A stretch of 36,829 nt of DNA from a virus: positions 1-36,829 of IMG/VR virus record IMGVR_UViG_3300032268_000161; one strand, 5' to 3'. Both the position numbers and the translations under genes were made by a program. The notes under the pieces were generated by a model, which saw nothing but the letters and a program-made list of their open reading frames with translations, made no database searches and was not told the origin of the DNA. Of the stretch, positions 17,091 through 25,644 are shown in pieces (the first letter of the stretch is position 1; every line of letters starts with the position of its first letter).

Positions 17091-17431
17091 TAGCTTGAGA
17101 TCTCACGGCCGTTAGACCGGATATTGATGGAATTAGCGGCGCTGGCAATAGTAGAAATAAAGCCGCCTGGCTCTAACGCTTGCCCCACAATCTCAGGAAA
17201 CCGATACGTTTCGCCTGCCAATAGGCTCTTAGCCTTAACAATCAAGTTGTTATTGCCTGCCGTACCCGCTACCGTAACAAGGTTCACACTAATCGTAGCT
17301 GTAGAACCGCTATAGTTAGTAGCCGTAAACCTGTCAATAATTGTAGTAATGTTGTTCCCCGCAGTGTACTGCGTAGTTTGCGTATTTTCAGCAATCTTGG
17401 CGGAGATTAAAACCTTAACGTAAACAGTCAT
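17090..17431 (-). CDS. Small beta-rich structural protein (113 aa)
   Basis: A Thr/Ser/Asn-rich beta protein (TVYVKVLISAKIAENTQTTQ; later LLAGETYRFPEIVGQAL and EPGGFISTIASAANSINIRS). The alternation looks like a small beta sandwich used as a head or tail decoration or fibre cap. It sits just before the cupin-SET gene, sharing a TAATG junction with it, and directly after the small protein at 17,431 whose stop it overlaps by one base. Function is inferred from composition and place. Confidence 0.65.
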   Translation of the reverse strand: MTVYVKVLISAKIAENTQTTQYTAGNNITTIIDRFTATNYSGSTATISVNLVTVAGTAGNNNLIVKAKSLLAGETYRFPEIVGQALEPGGFISTIASAANSINIRSNGREISS

Positions 17432-17592
17432 TATTCATCCGCTGGTAATGGTGTATTGCCTTCTTCAAGCCATTTTAGATAGGCTTGGTAGTCTGTGTTG
17501 GCTGGGTCTGTTAAAAAAGAAGTTGTAGAACCATTGCCGTTGTTTTTAACTACAACCGTTTCATTAAAAGAATTTTTTATTAGTTTGTACAT
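17431..17592 (-). CDS. Small tail-region protein (53 aa)
   Basis: MYKLIKNSFNETVVVKNNGN, then SFLTDPANTDYQAYLKWLEEGNTPLPADE. The closing pattern (N-x-D-Y-x-x-Y-L-x-W-L-x-x-G-N-T-P-x-P-A-D) recurs in small proteins next to phage tail fibre genes. ATG 17592 is preferred to the upstream TTG at 17613, which would run into the fibre gene. Possibly a fibre accessory or assembly protein; not proven. Confidence 0.7.
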   Translation of the reverse strand: MYKLIKNSFNETVVVKNNGNGSTTSFLTDPANTDYQAYLKWLEEGNTPLPADE

Positions 17593-17594
17593 TT

Positions 17595-19409
17595 TTATAG
17601 TTCCGCTGTCCAAATTGCAAAAGCTGCATCTGTGTTATCTGAAAGGCAACGACCACTATAACCAGCAGTTAAGCCGCTGCCTCCAGTTAAAGAAAAAACA
17701 CCGCCTATTGGGCTTGCTTGGTCAATTATGCTACCAGTAAAATCTGAAGTGGTTGGATCTACAAAAAATGTATTTCCAGCACTTAAAGTTACAGAAGGTT
17801 TTATTCTCATGGTTACTGGATATGTAACCAAACAATTCGCAGCTGAAGAACTTACTGGAGCACTTACACCAAAATAAAAAAACGAATTTCCAGCACGATT
17901 ATCTTGTGCATAGCAATACCGCTGACACAAAGCCAACTCAGTACCATACTGTCTGTATTCAAATCCAGTAGCTTGTGAGCCTACCTCTAGCTGAACTCCA
18001 GTAATGTAGAAGGTAGCACCGTTTGTACCGACTACGGATGTTGCGCCTGTGGCTGAAAAAGCTAAAGAACCTGCCCAAGCACCAGCAGTTGCACTATAAG
18101 TTGAACCAACACCTAAGCCAAATACAAGAATTAAACCAGTCCCATTTGTTGTAAGCCAAGTGCCTGATGTATCGCCAGCAATTGTTACTGATTTTTGTTC
18201 CCAAGTATCTGCAACGGAAATTGTGTAACTAAATGGATAAGAACGATTTGATGCATCGTTATATATTGAACCACCAAAAGTTCCAGTTAAAGAACTACGA
18301 ACCCAAAAAGATACAGTTACAGTTTTAGCATTAGCAGTTCCCCAACCTAAATCAGCAACATTATAACCTTCAATTCTTTGTCCAACATACGCAAATTGAG
18401 TTGCTCCAAGTGTTGCATCGGCGGTTGTAGTTGTAAGTTTTAATGAATTATTAAACCCAGTAGGGGCAGTTGTTACTTGCTGGGCAGTCATTACTCCGTC
18501 TGTTGATTCAATTGCTCCCCATCTATCAACAGTATATGTAAAATTAGTAGTATCAACAGTAACACTAGCACCAGCGTTTCTTTGGTCAATAACCATTGCA
18601 CCGTTTATGATGCGGTTATTTATTGTAACTACATTAGTAACATTACCACTAAAACTTGACCATGAATGAGCTACATAAGAACCTACGACGCTAGCGTTAC
18701 CCCCTGGGTTTGAAGCCATAGTGTAGCTAAACGAAGTGCTACTAATATAAGTAATGTTGTATGAGCCGTTATACGCAGCAGGCGTAGCCCCTGAAACGGT
18801 AATGTAATCACCTGTAGATAGCCCATGAGGGTTAGCTGTAGTCAAAATAGCTGTTACGGTGCCAGTTAATTGCAAAGTAGAAATAGTTTGACCAGCTACA
18901 GTGCTATTACCTTCATACAGATCTGTTGTGCTGTTATAACGAATCATGCCATCTACGGGGGTTGTAGAACGATTTGCGCTAGGCCCAGCAGGAATTTGCA
19001 TTTGCGTGACGCCATTAAAAGTAATAGTGCCAGTTGCGCTCAAATTGGTAAATACAGCGGTTCCAGGTGCAATATTGCCAATCGTAACGCCGTTAAGTGT
19101 ACCGCCAGTAATGATGACGTTGCTAAAGTTAATACCTAAATTAATATTGTCTACAGTCCAAATTAAAGCATCGGCACTGTCCCTTAATATAAATTTATAC
19201 GCATTGGCAGGTAAAAGCCAAAGATTGCACTCACCCCTAGAATCCAAAATAATAGGGTTAGTGTTACTAACGGTGCCAGTAGAATCTTGATATGTAGCTA
19301 GCGGCGTAGAGGTACCCGCAGCGTATGTATAAACTTTACCCCCTACTAATGGTACGCCAGCAGCGTTAAAAAACTGTTGTTTAGGGGATGGGGTTAAAAA
19401 TGTTGTCAT
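17595..19409 (-). CDS. Tail fibre / receptor-binding protein
   Basis: A 604-residue fibre. Residues 1-90 (QQFFNAAGVPLVGGKVYTYAAG ... LDSRGECNLWLLP) are a virion-anchoring domain shared by many podovirus fibres and tailspikes. Residues 90-250 are a Gly/Thr/Ser-rich shaft. From about 265 (NRIINGAMVIDQRN) a carbohydrate-binding-like jelly-roll domain follows, ending near the ITGVQLEVGSQATGFEYRQY motif that closes this domain in other fibres. The last 90 residues form a further beta-rich tip. The C-terminal parts likely decide host range. No protease triad of the S74 type is seen. Confidence 0.85.
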   Translation of the reverse strand: MTTFLTPSPKQQFFNAAGVPLVGGKVYTYAAGTSTPLATYQDSTGTVSNTNPIILDSRGECNLWLLPANAYKFILRDSADALIWTVDNINLGINFSNVIITGGTLNGVTIGNIAPGTAVFTNLSATGTITFNGVTQMQIPAGPSANRSTTPVDGMIRYNSTTDLYEGNSTVAGQTISTLQLTGTVTAILTTANPHGLSTGDYITVSGATPAAYNGSYNITYISSTSFSYTMASNPGGNASVVGSYVAHSWSSFSGNVTNVVTINNRIINGAMVIDQRNAGASVTVDTTNFTYTVDRWGAIESTDGVMTAQQVTTAPTGFNNSLKLTTTTADATLGATQFAYVGQRIEGYNVADLGWGTANAKTVTVSFWVRSSLTGTFGGSIYNDASNRSYPFSYTISVADTWEQKSVTIAGDTSGTWLTTNGTGLILVFGLGVGSTYSATAGAWAGSLAFSATGATSVVGTNGATFYITGVQLEVGSQATGFEYRQYGTELALCQRYCYAQDNRAGNSFFYFGVSAPVSSSAANCLVTYPVTMRIKPSVTLSAGNTFFVDPTTSDFTGSIIDQASPIGGVFSLTGGSGLTAGYSGRCLSDNTDAAFAIWTAEL

Positions 19410-19467
19410 AAATTACCTCGTAGCTTTCGCGCTAGTGTATCAGAAGGATAGGTATAAAAAAGCATAT

Positions 19468-19644
19468 TTAGTCAGTAGATGGTGGGCCAAGTTGCAGATC
19501 TGTTAAAGAAATAGAATTTCTACCCGATCCGGTTAATGTGTATAAATTAAAGAAAAAACGATACCATTCATTAGAAATTAATCCAGTAGCAGGGTCTATT
19601 AAAGGAACTCGAGGCGCGGGGATTGTAGTTAAAGTATTAGGCAT
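19468..19644 (-). CDS. Small conserved virion-region protein (58 aa)
   Basis: MPNTLTTIPAPRVPLIDPAT, then GLISNEWYRFFFNLYTLTGSGR and a Leu/Pro-rich end. The P-x-V-x-x-x-D-x-x-T-G-L-I-x-x-x-W-x-x-F-F-x-x-L pattern is common in short proteins beside phage fibre or neck genes. ATG 19644 overlaps the gp10-like stop; a GTG nine bases upstream is an alternative. Possibly a fibre-attachment adaptor (inference). Confidence 0.7.
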   Translation of the reverse strand: MPNTLTTIPAPRVPLIDPATGLISNEWYRFFFNLYTLTGSGRNSISLTDLQLGPPSTD

Positions 19645-21076
19645 TTGTACCACTCAATATTAGTTCGGCGCCCATAATGACTATTTTATTTGGGTCTGTG
19701 CCTGAAATTTCATACACTCGGTCACGCAGTTTAAGTGTCATACCAAGGCGGCGCCAAATAGCCCGGCGGTAATACTCACCTATTTTGCCAACAGAAACCC
19801 AATGTTCGTTTGACCAGGTATGACCGCCGTCATCTGACCAACGAAGCATAACTTGCGGGTCTTGCGCTTGCCCAGTGTCTGTACCAACGCCTGATTCGCA
19901 GTCAAGCTGTAATGAGTGCTGCGCGGTGCGTTTTAGGTTGTTAGTGCCTGTGGGAAGCGCTCTCCAAGAACGAACCCATTTTTGCACTGCACCATTATCA
20001 TCGTAGACGTTTAAGTCAAAAGCATAGATGTTGCCGTTTATATAATCGCCAACAATGGTTTGGTTTTCAAAGTTCATTTGGCAATTTGAACGATGACGGG
20101 TAAAAAAGCCATCTTCAAAGCCTGCACGTTCATGCCAAGCGCCTGTAGCTACATCAAATACCCATGTCTTATTAACGGTAGGAAATATCAACACATAAAA
20201 AGCATGGCCTTCTTGCTGGTAAGTGTAGGCAAGCGCGTTAGACACGTCGCCATAACTTTGAATGGCAAATTCAACAGCGTGAGTAGATACGCGTTTACCC
20301 CGATAGCCTTCACCTCGGTAAACAATACCGTAGCCACGGGGGTCGCTACCAAGCCAAAACAGCGTGTTATCAAGTTTTGCTACGGAGTAAGGGGCTATGC
20401 ACCCTAACTCGTTAAACGCGCCTTGGATGCGCGCAAAAGGAAAATTGGCGGTGCCTGCGTTGTACCAGACTTCAATGGTGTCTGTACCAAACACCCAAAG
20501 CTCGCGTTGATCTACGTTAATAGCTTGGACTAAGTCGGGCGCGCCTTCAGCACTAGCAAACGCTAAGGGCTCAATAATAGTGCCATCAAATATTTCCGTA
20601 ACCCATAGCTTTTGGCTGTTTGGCTCATTAAACACAAAATAACCGTCTAAATATCCTACCGTTACTGCGCCAGGGAAGTCTGGGTCAGTAATTTGTACAA
20701 ACGTATTGGCAACCTCATCGTAAATAAACCCGTCAGGATTGCAAGCAAAAAACAGTTGAGTGCCGTTATCAGCAATGGATACTGGGCCTGAACCCGTTAT
20801 GTTGCCTAACTTTGCAGCTTGATAACTAGCATCAATTTTAAAGACTTCATTACCAGACACAACGTAAGCGTCTGAGCCGTTAGTTTGATGCGACCATAGG
20901 GCGCGGATTGGGCCATTGCCAATAGTGGCGAGTTTACGCATCCCTGGCGTTCTGTTTAAAAAACCGTTTTCTTTACCTGCATCCGGCGTAGCTTCTGGAA
21001 ACAAATTTATCATTACGTTGTCCGCAGCATTAATGCTACGGGCTACATAAGATTGACCAAGAATGTGTGACTTCAC
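19637..21076 (-). CDS. P22 gp10-like packaged-DNA stabilisation (neck) protein
   Basis: A 479-residue, all-beta protein. Start MKSHILGQSYVARSINAADN followed by NLFPE and TPGMRKLATIGNGPIRALW, the typical opening of the P22 gp10-like family, whose hexamer closes the portal-adaptor channel and carries the fibres. It directly follows the gp4-like gene (shared base at 21,076), the same order as in P22 (gp4, gp10). Beta-propeller-like repeats of D-G-x-x-F/V run through the middle. Confidence 0.85.
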   Translation of the reverse strand: MKSHILGQSYVARSINAADNVMINLFPEATPDAGKENGFLNRTPGMRKLATIGNGPIRALWSHQTNGSDAYVVSGNEVFKIDASYQAAKLGNITGSGPVSIADNGTQLFFACNPDGFIYDEVANTFVQITDPDFPGAVTVGYLDGYFVFNEPNSQKLWVTEIFDGTIIEPLAFASAEGAPDLVQAINVDQRELWVFGTDTIEVWYNAGTANFPFARIQGAFNELGCIAPYSVAKLDNTLFWLGSDPRGYGIVYRGEGYRGKRVSTHAVEFAIQSYGDVSNALAYTYQQEGHAFYVLIFPTVNKTWVFDVATGAWHERAGFEDGFFTRHRSNCQMNFENQTIVGDYINGNIYAFDLNVYDDNGAVQKWVRSWRALPTGTNNLKRTAQHSLQLDCESGVGTDTGQAQDPQVMLRWSDDGGHTWSNEHWVSVGKIGEYYRRAIWRRLGMTLKLRDRVYEISGTDPNKIVIMGAELILSGTNA

Positions 21077-21786
21077 TAGAAGTTACCTGCGTAAATGTTA
21101 AAGCGCTGGCGGGTCGCTACTAGGCTGTATGGCAGAGCCATAATGTCGTCTGGGTTGTTAATGCGCTTCAGATTGCGTTTAGAGGTCATAGCGACGCGCA
21201 AAACTTGTGGGCTAGGCTCAACCCCAAACTCAGCCGCAAGCTCGCAAGCAAGGTTGTATTTAAACGCCCGTAGATAGCCCAAAGGCATAGTGATGTCGGT
21301 AGCCAAGGTAGGTACGGACATTAGCGGCTCAACCGACACAAAATGGAACTCTAACGGTTTTGTGGGTACGGGGTACACGTAGATCTCAATGTCAGGGTAG
21401 GTCATATTGACCCACATGACTTGTGGATAGGTCGAAGTGACCGTTTTAACGGCAATACCGTTGTATTGCTGTTGGTTAATTAGCTTAATACCATACGAGA
21501 TGTTATTGGCTGGGTCACGGAAATAAGTAGCGTCATCTACCAAAACAGGGCGTTGACCAACCAGCGTACCTGTAGGGCCAAGGGTGTTGGATATTAGGTT
21601 AGGTAACCAAGTCTTAACCTGGTCTTGGGTAGAAAACACCGACAAACGCTCGGTATTCCACGAATCAATCATTTGATTTAAAACGCTTAAAGCGTCTTGT
21701 GACGTAGCGGCAGAAGGCGTTTCGCTTTCGGCTAACACACCTAGTAAGCGCAAGGCGCCGTTGATTTGTTCGTTAGCCGTGGTCAT
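21076..21786 (-). CDS. P22 gp4-like tail accessory / head completion protein
   Basis: A 236-residue protein starting MTTANEQINGALRLLGVLAE with the following DALSVLNQMIDSWNTERLSVF block, the hallmark of the gp4-like family. In P22 gp4 forms a dodecameric adaptor under the portal and gates DNA. The C terminus (LKRINNPDDIMALPYSLV) is the segment expected to reach toward the neck. Located directly before the gp10-like gene. No peptidoglycan hydrolase motif is evident. Confidence 0.88.
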   Translation of the reverse strand: MTTANEQINGALRLLGVLAESETPSAATSQDALSVLNQMIDSWNTERLSVFSTQDQVKTWLPNLISNTLGPTGTLVGQRPVLVDDATYFRDPANNISYGIKLINQQQYNGIAVKTVTSTYPQVMWVNMTYPDIEIYVYPVPTKPLEFHFVSVEPLMSVPTLATDITMPLGYLRAFKYNLACELAAEFGVEPSPQVLRVAMTSKRNLKRINNPDDIMALPYSLVATRQRFNIYAGNF

Positions 21787-21799
21787 AGCTACCCCTTAA

Positions 21800-22012
21800 T
21801 TAAGCAGATTTACGTCGTGTCTTTGGTTTTAGCGTGTTTACTTCTTCGACAGCAACGGGTTCTTCAACCGCAACTTCGACCACTTCAACTACGGGAGTTG
21901 GCGTGTCAATAGTATAGCGTGTCCAGCCGTTTTGTTCATCAAATTCAGCTTCTTGTTCCATTGTGGCAATTTTGTTGCCGTGGTCAGGGTGTTCTAAATA
22001 GATGAGTGGCAT
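21800..22012 (-). CDS. Small acidic hypothetical protein (70 aa)
   Basis: MPLIYLEHPDHGNKIATMEQ, then EAEFDEQNGWTRYTI, a Val/Glu/Pro-rich acidic tail and a basic end TRRKSA. Short proteins with an LEHPxHGxKxA start and a variable charged tail are frequent between phage head genes. Function unknown. Confidence 0.7.
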   Translation of the reverse strand: MPLIYLEHPDHGNKIATMEQEAEFDEQNGWTRYTIDTPTPVVEVVEVAVEEPVAVEEVNTLKPKTRRKSA

Positions 22013-22028
22013 ATTTTTCTCTAGTTAA

Positions 22029-22048
22029 ATAGGGGCCGAAGCCCCTAT
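22029..22048 (-). terminator. UUCG-loop hairpin after the second decoration gene
   Basis: On the minus strand ATAGGGGC-TTCG-GCCCCTAT forms a perfect 8-bp stem with a UUCG tetraloop just after the stop of the 22,052-22,570 gene, followed by TTAACTAGAGAAAAAT. With only a weak U-tract it is more likely a partial terminator or an mRNA 3'-end stabiliser. Confidence 0.6.
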
Positions 22049-22051
22049 GTA

Positions 22052-22570
22052 TTACACAACTGTAAAGTTCACACGATAAACAGGGAATGTCACAGTATTA
22101 GCAAGCGTACCAGTTGCGGCAGCACGAATACGTAAACGATCGCCAGCGGCTACAGCTAAATTAGCTGCGGTGCCGTTTAAAGTTAACGTACGTGCAGCAT
22201 TAGCTGTTAACGCAGTTCCACCTGTAGCTTTGGTAGTATTAGCATCGGTTGCGGCTAACATTACAGCCGAACCAGAACCAGTTAAACCTAAGTTGGTGAT
22301 GGAAAAAGTGATGTAATTTGTGTCGCTAGTTGTAAGCGCATCTACACCAGAAAAGACAGCGGATGTCAGTGTACCTGCTGCGGGAGCAATTACAAAAACA
22401 TCACTATTGCCAGTAGTAGCAATAGTTGCGCCTTGTTGCGATGCAGTAGAACCGTTAGCAATATTAGATAGAATTTTTGATGTGCTATCAATAACTGCGC
22501 CTGTAATCGTAGTGCCAGAAGTTAATTCAGGGTCGCTAAAAGCAACCCCTACAGGTTTGGTATTAGGCAT
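22052..22570 (-). CDS. Decoration-like virion protein (172 aa)
   Basis: A Thr/Ala/Ser/Gly-rich beta protein, MPNTKPVGVAFSDPELTSGT onward, ending TFPVYRVNFTVV. Few charged residues and regular beta alternation fit a capsid surface protein. It is the second gene after the coat gene and is bracketed by UUCG-type hairpins, like the first. Family not recognised; called by composition and location. Confidence 0.65.
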   Translation of the reverse strand: MPNTKPVGVAFSDPELTSGTTITGAVIDSTSKILSNIANGSTASQQGATIATTGNSDVFVIAPAAGTLTSAVFSGVDALTTSDTNYITFSITNLGLTGSGSAVMLAATDANTTKATGGTALTANAARTLTLNGTAANLAVAAGDRLRIRAAATGTLANTVTFPVYRVNFTVV

Positions 22571-22581
22571 AATTTTTCCTT

Positions 22582-22609
22582 AAAAAGAAACCTGCCCCGA
22601 AGGGCAGGG
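22582..22609 (-). terminator. UUCG-loop terminator between decoration genes
   Basis: Minus strand CCTGCCC-TTCG-GGGCAGG is a 7-bp stem with a UUCG loop, followed by TTTCTTTTT: a good intrinsic terminator placed after the 132-residue gene and just before the ribosome binding site (AAGGA) of the next. Read-through must occur, since no promoter is visible for downstream genes. Confidence 0.7.
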
Positions 22610-22624
22610 TATTACATTAAACGA

Positions 22625-23023
22625 TTAAGCAATACGGTAGCAAGTCCAAGCACCTTCGCCTGTTTTACGGGCGCGGAACTGTGCTGAAGTAGCTTCAGCT
22701 ACGACTGCATTGCCAACGATTGTCCAGCCTGTACCAACTGTCAACGTAACATCGTCAGTTGTAGCGTCTGCGTTGATAATGATAAAGTCAAACGCAGAAT
22801 TTACTTTGTCTGCGCTAGAAACATCAGCTTCAAGCAAAGCTACAGTTGGCAGAACTAAATTGCCAGCCGTACCGTTAAAGACAAACAAACCGTTTACTAA
22901 TTGAGCTGCGGTTGCTGTTGCGCCAGCAGCTAATGCTGTTGGAGCTGCTTGTACAATTAAAAGCGGCTCATCAACGTTACCAGCACCTAATTGATAACCA
23001 CCTGCACCATTTGGTAATGCCAT
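22625..23023 (-). CDS. Decoration / head-fibre-type protein (132 aa)
   Basis: A beta protein directly downstream of the coat gene. Residues 50-132 (NLVLPTVALLEADV, FDFIIINADATTDDVTLTVG, TGWTIVGNAVVAE, FRARKTGEGAWTCYRIA) follow a pattern seen at the C termini of phage head fibre and decoration proteins. The same pattern (LPTAVAGMRILIRN ... TQWYTF) ends the beta-propeller protein at 26,082. Probably bound to the capsid shell. Confidence 0.7.
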   Translation of the reverse strand: MALPNGAGGYQLGAGNVDEPLLIVQAAPTALAAGATATAAQLVNGLFVFNGTAGNLVLPTVALLEADVSSADKVNSAFDFIIINADATTDDVTLTVGTGWTIVGNAVVAEATSAQFRARKTGEGAWTCYRIA

Positions 23024-23049
23024 AATAATTCTCCTAAATAAATTTGAAA

Positions 23050-23069
23050 GCCCCCGCTTGCGCGGGAGC
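23050..23069 (-). terminator. GNRA-loop hairpin after the coat gene
   Basis: Minus strand GCTCCCGC-GCAA-GCGGGGGC is an 8-bp stem with one T-G wobble and a GCAA tetraloop, followed by TTTCAAATTT. It sits eight bases past the coat stop codon and probably reduces transcription or protects the coat mRNA 3' end. Confidence 0.6.
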
Positions 23070-23076
23070 AGTTAGA

Positions 23077-24279
23077 TTAGCCAAAAATACGGCAGGCCAT
23101 CTGTGGACGGATTGTGCTAAAGCCATAAAGAACGTCAATACGGCAAGGCAAACGGTCATTGTTGATGTCGTATTGGCGAACAATACGCATCGAAATACCG
23201 TTGTGAACTTGACGTGAAGCCATGTCTACGCCCTGTGGCATCAACAAGTCAGCGGTCGCAAAAGTGATCGCATCTTTGTGATATACCAAGTTCTGAGCGT
23301 ATTGACCTTGAGCGTTACCCAACATTGTTACTACAGCAGAAGCCGCAGGCAATGCAGATACAGTAGCCAAGGCTTGAGTAGCTGAGAATAGCGCTGGGCT
23401 AATTGACAAAGTAGCTGTTGAAGAACCAGTTGCAGCAGCAGTTACAGTGAACTGTTGCAGTGAACCAGTTGATTCGCGAGTTTGTGGGTTAACAGCAAAT
23501 ACACTGCCGATAGTAAACACGTCACCCACGTTCCAAGTCTTGCTAGAGCCTGTAAAGCTGATACCAAGAGTTGTTGCGCCTTCGGTGGTTACAGTTGAGG
23601 TAACAGTAATAGTTGTACCCCAGTCGCCGTTGGTGTGTTGCTTGATGGACTGTGACATATTAACTTCTTCAAAGCCCAATACACCCATACCCATCATGCC
23701 ATTCTTAAACTGCTTAGAAATGGTGTCGGTTGGGTTAAACAGGCCTTTCATGCCTTCAACCAAGCCAGCGTTTGCTGCTGGGTTAACAGTAGCGTAGCGT
23801 GGTGACATAACAGCAGCGTTCTCGTTTAGCTTTTGTTGGGCTTGTAACAGCACCAACGAAGTAGAAGGAGTTGTGCCAGGCGTACCGACCGAGTTAGCAA
23901 TCGCTTTATACGAATTAGCTACGTCAGCGTCGATAGAAGAAGCCAATTGCGAAATACGTGGTTTTAGAACACGCTCTGCAAAATCGTCTAACTGCATGGT
24001 CATTTCAGCAGATGTGAAGTTTACGCCGATGTGCTTTTGGCTAGCAACGGCTAAAGTTGTGAACTGCTCGTTGTCTGCTTGAACTTGCAAGGCAGCACCG
24101 TCAGTTACCAAAGTGCGATCTGGTAGACGGATACGGAGAGTAGAACCGATTTTTGCGCCTTCAACAGCAAAAGAATCGTCATACTGGCGATTTACGTTAC
24201 GTGTGAGTACAAGGTTGTTCTCGAGGATTTCGAGCGCTTTTCTTGTAATCATGTCGATGGTTAAGATCGAATTTGACAT
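23077..24279 (-). CDS. Major capsid protein, P22 coat family
   Basis: A 400-residue HK97-fold coat protein of the P22 gp5 family: long N-terminal helix (ITRKALEILENNLVLTRNVN), GSTLRIRLPDR in the region of the P-loop/E-loop, and an inserted beta domain around residues 215-320 (GDWGTTITVTSTVTTEGATT ... FTVTAAATGSSTATLSIS), matching the I-domain position of P22-like coats, then the C-terminal GISMRIVRQYDINND. ATG 24279 has AAGGAC upstream. P22 coat folding needs GroEL/GroES in the host, notable because this phage has its own GroES gene. Confidence 0.93.
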   Translation of the reverse strand: MSNSILTIDMITRKALEILENNLVLTRNVNRQYDDSFAVEGAKIGSTLRIRLPDRTLVTDGAALQVQADNEQFTTLAVASQKHIGVNFTSAEMTMQLDDFAERVLKPRISQLASSIDADVANSYKAIANSVGTPGTTPSTSLVLLQAQQKLNENAAVMSPRYATVNPAANAGLVEGMKGLFNPTDTISKQFKNGMMGMGVLGFEEVNMSQSIKQHTNGDWGTTITVTSTVTTEGATTLGISFTGSSKTWNVGDVFTIGSVFAVNPQTRESTGSLQQFTVTAAATGSSTATLSISPALFSATQALATVSALPAASAVVTMLGNAQGQYAQNLVYHKDAITFATADLLMPQGVDMASRQVHNGISMRIVRQYDINNDRLPCRIDVLYGFSTIRPQMACRIFG

Positions 24280-24297
24280 ATTAAGTCCTTAAAATAG

Positions 24298-25086
24298 TTA
24301 GCGGTTTCGTTGCGCTTCGTACTTTTTGATCTGGCGTTGGCGTTCTGCTTCAATCCATTCTGACGTACTCATGCTTTTCAGCGATCGTGGGTCAGTCGTA
24401 TCGTACGCAGGCGATCCACTGCTGGATCTCGCCGTCACCGGAGCAATAGGCGCCGGAGCATTTGTAGTCTTTTTTACAACTGGGTTATCAGCTAATTTAG
24501 CCTCAATTTTCCCTAATTCTTTGGCTTGTTGGAGAGGTGATAAACGAGAAATACGCTCTGCTTCTTTTGGATTAGACCCTAGGTAATAAGCCATATCGGG
24601 GCCAATTTCGGAAGACTGAATCGTTTGAGCCATTGCGTCAGTAATTGGAAGTTTAGGGTTGTAGGCGACTTGTTCAAAGTCATCGTACTTATTCCTAGCT
24701 TCTTCTTCTCTGTCGTGAAATGCCTCAAGAGTTTCGGACTGCATCCTAGCTTGTTCACGCCTAGCAAGCAATTCTTCTGCCTTACGTTCTGCCAACAAGT
24801 CGGCATATTCTTCAGGTGAATTAAACTGCTCAATCGGCGGGATTTCTACTGGAGTTTTAAGCTGCTTTTCAGCGGCTTTAGCGGCCTGTTCTCTTTCCCA
24901 CTTACGTTGTTCTCTAGCAAGTCGTTTACCAATAGCGGCATCAAGTTCTTCTTGTGAGAAGGTCTTAGGTGCTTCTGCTGCTGGTTCTACTACTTCCGGC
25001 GCTAATTCTTCAGTTTCAGGTGCAGCCGTTGCCACCTGCTCTGGCGCGGATACTTCCGCTGGTACTACTTCTTGACTTTCGTCCAT
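24298..25086 (-). CDS. Capsid scaffold protein
   Basis: A 262-residue, highly charged helical protein. The first 40 residues are acidic and rich in Val/Pro/Ala/Glu, then a long coiled-coil (TFSQEELDAAIGKRLAREQR ... ) to about residue 140, a linker, and a basic C-terminal helix (SEWIEAERQRQIKKYEAQRN) of the type that docks on coat protein in P22. Located directly before the coat gene. ATG 25086; the leader carries a small hairpin. Confidence 0.88.
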   Translation of the reverse strand: MDESQEVVPAEVSAPEQVATAAPETEELAPEVVEPAAEAPKTFSQEELDAAIGKRLAREQRKWEREQAAKAAEKQLKTPVEIPPIEQFNSPEEYADLLAERKAEELLARREQARMQSETLEAFHDREEEARNKYDDFEQVAYNPKLPITDAMAQTIQSSEIGPDMAYYLGSNPKEAERISRLSPLQQAKELGKIEAKLADNPVVKKTTNAPAPIAPVTARSSSGSPAYDTTDPRSLKSMSTSEWIEAERQRQIKKYEAQRNR

Positions 25087-25107
25087 TTCGATGTTTCCTT
25101 AGAAACC

Positions 25108-25124
25108 CTGGTGTGTCGCACCAG
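25108..25124. other. Hairpin in the scaffold leader
   Basis: CTGGTG (25108-25113) pairs with CACCAG (25119-25124) around five bases, in the 51-bp gap before the scaffold gene and upstream of its AAGGAAAC ribosome binding site. No T-run follows on the minus strand beyond GGTTTC. It may tune scaffold expression. Confidence 0.4.
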
Positions 25125-25137
25125 TACGATTTAATTC

Positions 25138-25635
25138 TTATACGTTAATAGATGCAACCTTGTCCTGAAACGCCTTAATACGGGCTTCTAATGCAGCTTG
25201 GTCAGCAACTAAACGTAATTGTTCATTTTTTACTGCATTTTGCGCAGTTTGTAAAGAAACTTCAGCGTCAGCAACTGCTTTTTTGTGCGCTTGAATTGCT
25301 TTCTCTAAAGCTGCGTTGTTTTTTTCGTATTCACCTTCGCGGGTGTTTAAGCTAGCTTCGCGGCTGTCTAAAGTTGTTTTTAGCTCTTTAGCGCTTGCAT
25401 TAGTTTGTTTAGCCTGGCTTAAATTAGCATCGGCTTCGGTTTTTAGGTTTTGAGCGTAAGTTTGGGCGTCTGAACGTAGCTTGTTGGCGTCTTCTACCGC
25501 CGATAGCGCGCCTTGGCGTTTAGCCAATTCATCGCGCAAAACAGCCATTTGACCAAGATCCTTTAAAAAATCTTTGGTGAAATAGTCTATTAATTTGCTA
25601 GAGTCAATACCGCCAGAGCCGTTAGAGAGATCCAT
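25138..25635 (-). CDS. Coiled-coil virion-block protein (165 aa)
   Basis: After a short Gly/Ser start (MDLSNGSGGIDSSKLIDYFT) nearly the whole protein is one long coiled-coil, rich in Ala, Lys, Glu and Gln with regular heptads (DANKLRSDAQTYAQNLKTEA ... ). It precedes the scaffold gene. It could be a second scaffold-like factor or an internal virion rod; no family recognised. Confidence 0.65.
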   Translation of the reverse strand: MDLSNGSGGIDSSKLIDYFTKDFLKDLGQMAVLRDELAKRQGALSAVEDANKLRSDAQTYAQNLKTEADANLSQAKQTNASAKELKTTLDSREASLNTREGEYEKNNAALEKAIQAHKKAVADAEVSLQTAQNAVKNEQLRLVADQAALEARIKAFQDKVASINV

Positions 25636-25644
25636 GTCTGTTCC

